From: DASSBG01 sp963800395
Lineage (GTDB): Bacteria > Pseudomonadota > Gammaproteobacteria > Xanthomonadales > Rhodanobacteraceae
Assembly: GCA_963800395.1 (NCBI GenBank)
Contig: CAWDBD010000011.1
Span: forward strand, 133,835-197,834
DNA length: 64,000 bases
Direction of reading: 5' to 3'
The notes under the pieces were generated by a model. It was not told the origin of the DNA. It did no database searches and saw only the letters and a program-made list of their open reading frames with translations. Numbering within the stretch: position 1 is the stretch's first letter; each line of letters starts with the position of its first letter. Both the position numbers and the translations under genes were made by a program. Positions 60,756-64,000 of the stretch are shown here, piece by piece.

Positions 60756-61574
60756 TCAACGCGGCGATTGCGCAGGGCGGGCGCGCATCGTCGTTCCTGA
60801 ACGGGTTCGAAGCACCAGGGTGCCATCATCGGTGATGTTGAATGCGTCCATGCGGCTGACAAGCTGAATCATTCGGTTTTCCTGCCTGCCGGCTGCAAGG
60901 GCTTGTTGGTCTACGGGGCCGACCCGGCCATCGGTTTGGATGGCCGGGAGGTCGCAGGCGACCGCAGTGCTGGCAACCATGCCGAGCTTGAACCGGTTCC
61001 CTCTCAGCTCGAAGCTGCCAGAAAAACTGTTGCATCCGCCGGAGCCACCGAAGTTGCCGGCATGACCGAATTCAATTGTCGGATGCGAATCGTGCAGGAT
61101 GTCATCGCCATCGATCGCCGTGATGTTCCAGTGCGTATCTTTCAGCAGGGCACCAGGCCGGCCGCCGCAGCCGCGGAGTCGTCTCTGGTCGATGTGCACG
61201 GTCACCCGGTCGGGGTAGGGTATGCCGGACATTACATCGTGGCAGAGCGCATGAGTCATGCGGGCGACCACTTGATGGCCACCCGCGACGCCCGAATAGC
61301 GAATCCCCCGTTGCATGCCGCGCACACTGGGCTCCGGCATGTGCGCCGTGTGGCGGCCATGGTCCCAGGTCAGCGTCATGCCCGAGCCAGTCAGTTCGAG
61401 TAACCAGCCGGGTTCCTGGCCGCGGGCCTGGTAGGGCAGCTCAATGCCGAGGTCGCCAGTCCGCTCAGGCGCACCGGAACGGCTCGATGCAGGGGGGGCG
61501 CAAGCGGACAGCACAAGCGCCAGCAGGGCCGGCAACAGAAGTACGCTGCGTGCGAGCTGCCTGTCCCTGTTCAT
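60756..61574 (-). CDS. META-domain lipoprotein with COG3650-like N-terminus
   Basis: This 272-residue lipoprotein (lipobox LSAC, Cys25) has an N-terminal module resembling COG3650, with GIELPYQARGQEPGWLLEL, and a C-terminal META/HslJ domain: LLKDTHWNITAIDGDDI, FGGSGGCNSFSGSFEL, STAVACDLPA. META proteins are linked to stress and novobiocin resistance, but the molecular role is unclear. It starts eight bases downstream of ppsA on the same strand, suggesting co-transcription. Confidence 0.86.
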   Translation of the reverse strand: MNRDRQLARSVLLLPALLALVLSACAPPASSRSGAPERTGDLGIELPYQARGQEPGWLLELTGSGMTLTWDHGRHTAHMPEPSVRGMQRGIRYSGVAGGHQVVARMTHALCHDVMSGIPYPDRVTVHIDQRRLRGCGGRPGALLKDTHWNITAIDGDDILHDSHPTIEFGHAGNFGGSGGCNSFSGSFELRGNRFKLGMVASTAVACDLPAIQTDGRVGPVDQQALAAGRQENRMIQLVSRMDAFNITDDGTLVLRTRSGTTMRARPAQSPR

Positions 61575-61582
61575 CCGGGGAC

Positions 61583-63955
61583 TCACTGCTTCTTGTGCTT
61601 GGCCAGCCTGATCCAGGTATCGACCACGGTGTCGGGGTTGAGTGACATGGACTCGATGCCCTGGTCCATCAGCCATTCGGCCAGGTCGGCGTGGTCGGAC
61701 GGGCCCTGGCCGCAGATGCCGACATACTTGCCCCGAGCCTTGGCCGTGCTGATGGCCATGGCCAGCAGTTTCTTCACCGCGGGATTGCGCTCGTCGAACA
61801 GGCCCGCGACCAGGCTGGAGTCCCGATCAAGGCCCAGTGTGAGCTGGGTCAGATCATTGGAGCCGATGGAGAAGCCGTCGAAAATGTCCAGGAACTCGTC
61901 GGCCAGCAGGGCATTGGAAGGCAGCTCGCACATCATGATGATCTTGAGATCATTCTCGCCCTGTTTCAGACCATTGGCCTGCAGCACCTCAATGACCTTG
62001 CGTCCCTCATCAAGCGTGCGCACGAACGGGATCATCACCCAGACATTGTCCAGACCCATGGTTTCGCGCACTTTCTTGACGGCCTTGCATTCCAGGCCGA
62101 AAGCCTCGGTGAAGCTTTCAGCGACATAGCGGCTGGCACCACGAAAGCCGATCATGGGGTTCTCTTCGTGCGGCTCGTAGGCCGCGCCGCCGATGAGATT
62201 GGCGTATTCGTTGGACTTGAAGTCCGACAGACGCACGATGACCGTCTTCGGATAGACCGAGGCGGCAATGGTGGCAATGCCTTCTGCGAGGCGGTCGACA
62301 TAGAACTCGACCGGGCCGTCGTAGCCGGCCATGCGCTGGTCGATTTGCGCCTTGATGTCCGCGTCCTGCTTTTCATACTCCAGCAGTGCCTTGGGGTGCA
62401 CGCCGATATGGCTGGCGATGATCATTTCAAGGCGGGCCAGGCCGATGCCGGCGTTGGGCAACTGGCCGAAGTCGAATGCGCGTTCGGGGTTGGCCACATT
62501 CATCATGATCTTCAGCGGCGCCTCGGGCATGTCGCCCAGGTCCGTGGTGATACGGTCAAAATCCAGCGATCCCCGGTAGATGCGGCCGGTGTCGCCTTCG
62601 GCGCAGGACACCGTGACCTGATCCCCATCGGGAATGGTCTCCAGCCCCCTGCCGGTACCGACCACGGCCGGCACGCCCAGTTCGCGGGCGATGATGGCCG
62701 CATGGCAGGTGCGGCCACCACGGTTGGTGACAATGGCTGCGGCGCGCTTCATGATCGGCTCCCAGTCGGGATCGGTCATGTCGGCCACCAGCACATCGCC
62801 TTCCTGGAACTGGTCCATGTCCTTGATCGAGCGGATCACCCGGGCCTTGCCGGCACCGATCTTCTGGCCGATGGCGCGGCCTTCGATCAGCACCTCACCG
62901 GATTCGTTGAGCTGAAAGCGCTCGCGCTGGGTGGCGTGGGCACGCGACTTCACCGTTTCCGGGCGCGCCTGCACGATGTAGAGCTTGCCGGTGCCACCGT
63001 CCCTGGCCCACTCGATGTCCATCGGTCGACCATAGTGCTCCTCGATGGTCAGCGCCTGGCGCGACAATTCCTCGACATCCGCATCGCTGATGCAGAAATG
63101 CTTGCGCAGCTCGGCCGGCGTTTCCTCAATGCGCACGCGCTCGCCGTCGGCATCGGAATAGACCATGCGCTGCTGCTTGGCACCGATCTGACGCCGCAGC
63201 ACGGCCGGCTTGCCGGCCCTCAGGGTCGGCTTGAAGACGTAGAACTCGTCCGGGTTGACCGCACCCTGAACCACCATCTCGCCCAGGCCGTAGCTGGCGG
63301 TCACGAACACCACATCACGGAAGCCCGACTCGGTATCCAGCGTGAACAGCACGCCCGAGGCGCCGATGTCCGAGCGCACCATCAACTGCACGCCGGCGGA
63401 CAGGAACACGTCCTCGTGGGCGAAACCGTGGTGCACGCGGTAGGCGATGGCGCGATCGTTGTACAGCGAGGCGAACACTTCCTTCACCGTGATCAGCACG
63501 TCGTCGATGCCAACCACGTTGAGGAAGGTCTCCTGCTGGCCGGCAAAACTGGCGTCCGGCAGGTCCTCGGCGGTGGCTGAAGAGCGCACTGCAACGGCGA
63601 TGTCCTGGCTACCGGCATCGGCGCACAGCCTGGCATAGGCTTCACGGATGGCATCGGCCATGTCGTCCGGAAGGGGCGTTTCGACTATCCAGCCACGAAT
63701 CTCCTTGCCCGCTGCCGCCAGGGCGCTGACATCCTCGATATCGAGGTCTTTCATGCGCGTGACGATACGCTCGGCCAGGCCGGTGTCCTCGAGGTGTTTG
63801 CGGTAGGCATCGGCAGTGGTGGCAAAACCGCCCGGCACGGATACGCCCAGCGCTGCCAGGTTGCCGATCATCTCGCCCAGAGAGGCATTCTTGCCGCCGA
63901 CCTGAGCGAGGTCATCCATGCCAAGTTTGTCCAGCCACAACACAAGTTCGCTCAA
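61583..63955 (-). CDS. ppsA: Phosphoenolpyruvate synthase
   Basis: This 790-residue enzyme makes PEP from pyruvate and ATP, the first gluconeogenic step. It has the N-terminal ATP-binding VGGKNASLGEM, the phospho-His swivel motif GGRTCHAAIIARELG, and the C-terminal Cys segment GICGQGPSDHADLAEWL. Activity is controlled by the PpsR encoded at 48929-49744. The gene is complete; 45 bases of leader remain at the window end. Confidence 0.97.
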   Translation of the reverse strand: MSELVLWLDKLGMDDLAQVGGKNASLGEMIGNLAALGVSVPGGFATTADAYRKHLEDTGLAERIVTRMKDLDIEDVSALAAAGKEIRGWIVETPLPDDMADAIREAYARLCADAGSQDIAVAVRSSATAEDLPDASFAGQQETFLNVVGIDDVLITVKEVFASLYNDRAIAYRVHHGFAHEDVFLSAGVQLMVRSDIGASGVLFTLDTESGFRDVVFVTASYGLGEMVVQGAVNPDEFYVFKPTLRAGKPAVLRRQIGAKQQRMVYSDADGERVRIEETPAELRKHFCISDADVEELSRQALTIEEHYGRPMDIEWARDGGTGKLYIVQARPETVKSRAHATQRERFQLNESGEVLIEGRAIGQKIGAGKARVIRSIKDMDQFQEGDVLVADMTDPDWEPIMKRAAAIVTNRGGRTCHAAIIARELGVPAVVGTGRGLETIPDGDQVTVSCAEGDTGRIYRGSLDFDRITTDLGDMPEAPLKIMMNVANPERAFDFGQLPNAGIGLARLEMIIASHIGVHPKALLEYEKQDADIKAQIDQRMAGYDGPVEFYVDRLAEGIATIAASVYPKTVIVRLSDFKSNEYANLIGGAAYEPHEENPMIGFRGASRYVAESFTEAFGLECKAVKKVRETMGLDNVWVMIPFVRTLDEGRKVIEVLQANGLKQGENDLKIIMMCELPSNALLADEFLDIFDGFSIGSNDLTQLTLGLDRDSSLVAGLFDERNPAVKKLLAMAISTAKARGKYVGICGQGPSDHADLAEWLMDQGIESMSLNPDTVVDTWIRLAKHKKQ

Positions 63956-64000
63956 GGGATGTCTCCGCCGGGATTGGAAACGTCCATTTTAGCCCGGACC

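Noticed and set aside
60533..60835. Plus-strand small frames between the META and DUF4398 genes
   Set aside because: They are partly antisense to the META gene and have no family resemblance.

Overview
The window is a dense, high-GC stretch of a gammaproteobacterial chromosome. The hallmarks are the yceF / yceD-rpmF-fab-pabC-mltG-tmk-holB order, RapA, Slp, Hsp15, the PEP-synthase regulator PpsR, PilZ and HiPIP. The fab block has no plsX between rpmF and fabH, and pabB sits next to pabC. With the HiPIP and the C-terminal '(F/M)xDG(F/L)' endings on exported proteins, this suggests a Xanthomonadales/Wenzhouxiangellaceae-like free-living aerobe. That placement is an inference.

Layout. 1-5.2 kb: hinT, an Slp lipoprotein, and a minus-strand moxR-DUF58-tgpA block whose first gene overlaps a divergent GT39-type glycosyltransferase. 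6.9-19.8 kb: Maf/YceF plus a small membrane protein, then yceD-rpmF-fabH-fabD-fabG-acpP-fabF-pabB-pabC-mltG-tmk-holB-(PIG-L deacetylase)-pilZ, with many 4-base start/stop overlaps. fabH has no ATG, GTG or TTG at the position homology demands. 19.9-24.4 kb: a HEPN-like protein, tRNA-Pro(CGG) with its terminator, hisS and an enlarged histidine-ammonia-lyase-type enzyme. 24.4-27.3 kb: DUF202, the methionine-salvage genes mtnB-mtnD-mtnC, and a Tat-exported HiPIP. 27.3-28.1 kb: non-coding DNA with a 111-bp tandem repeat. 28.1-35.6 kb: an HSD10-like SDR, a PAS-GGDEF-EAL protein with a degenerate GGDEF site, and a partial leucine-degradation cluster (HMG-CoA lyase, methylcrotonyl-CoA carboxylase alpha, enoyl-CoA hydratase). 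35.9-37.8 kb: an iron-uptake module (c-type heme protein, cupredoxin, FTR1 permease) with two Fur-box-like sites. 37.8-41.9 kb: hslR, a response regulator, two transporters and a Nudix hydrolase. 42-45 kb: a TPP riboswitch, TonB receptor and PnuC/PnuT transporter, read as a thiamine-uptake operon. 45-51 kb: an APH-type kinase, mutS, ppsR, DUF1249 and an FHA-GGDEF cyclase. 51.8-55.1 kb: a cold-shock protein and rapA. 55.08-55.44 kb: two tandem 180-bp hairpin elements whose CTAG ends supply the stop codons of both convergent neighbours. 55.4-64 kb: chaC, DUF1499 lipoprotein, a secreted protein and a subtilase sharing a C-terminal ending, an OmpA/DUF4398 pair, a META-domain lipoprotein and ppsA.

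How the genes work together. The fab cluster supplies type II fatty-acid synthesis, and its tail carries folate, cell-wall and replication functions. ppsA and its kinase/phosphatase ppsR lie 12 kb apart. Iron and thiamine uptake each have their own visible regulatory elements. No phage, integron, CRISPR or rRNA was seen. The main candidates for something new are the paired hairpin elements, the shared C-terminal ending, the start-less fabH and the Fur-linked heme/cupredoxin/FTR1 module.
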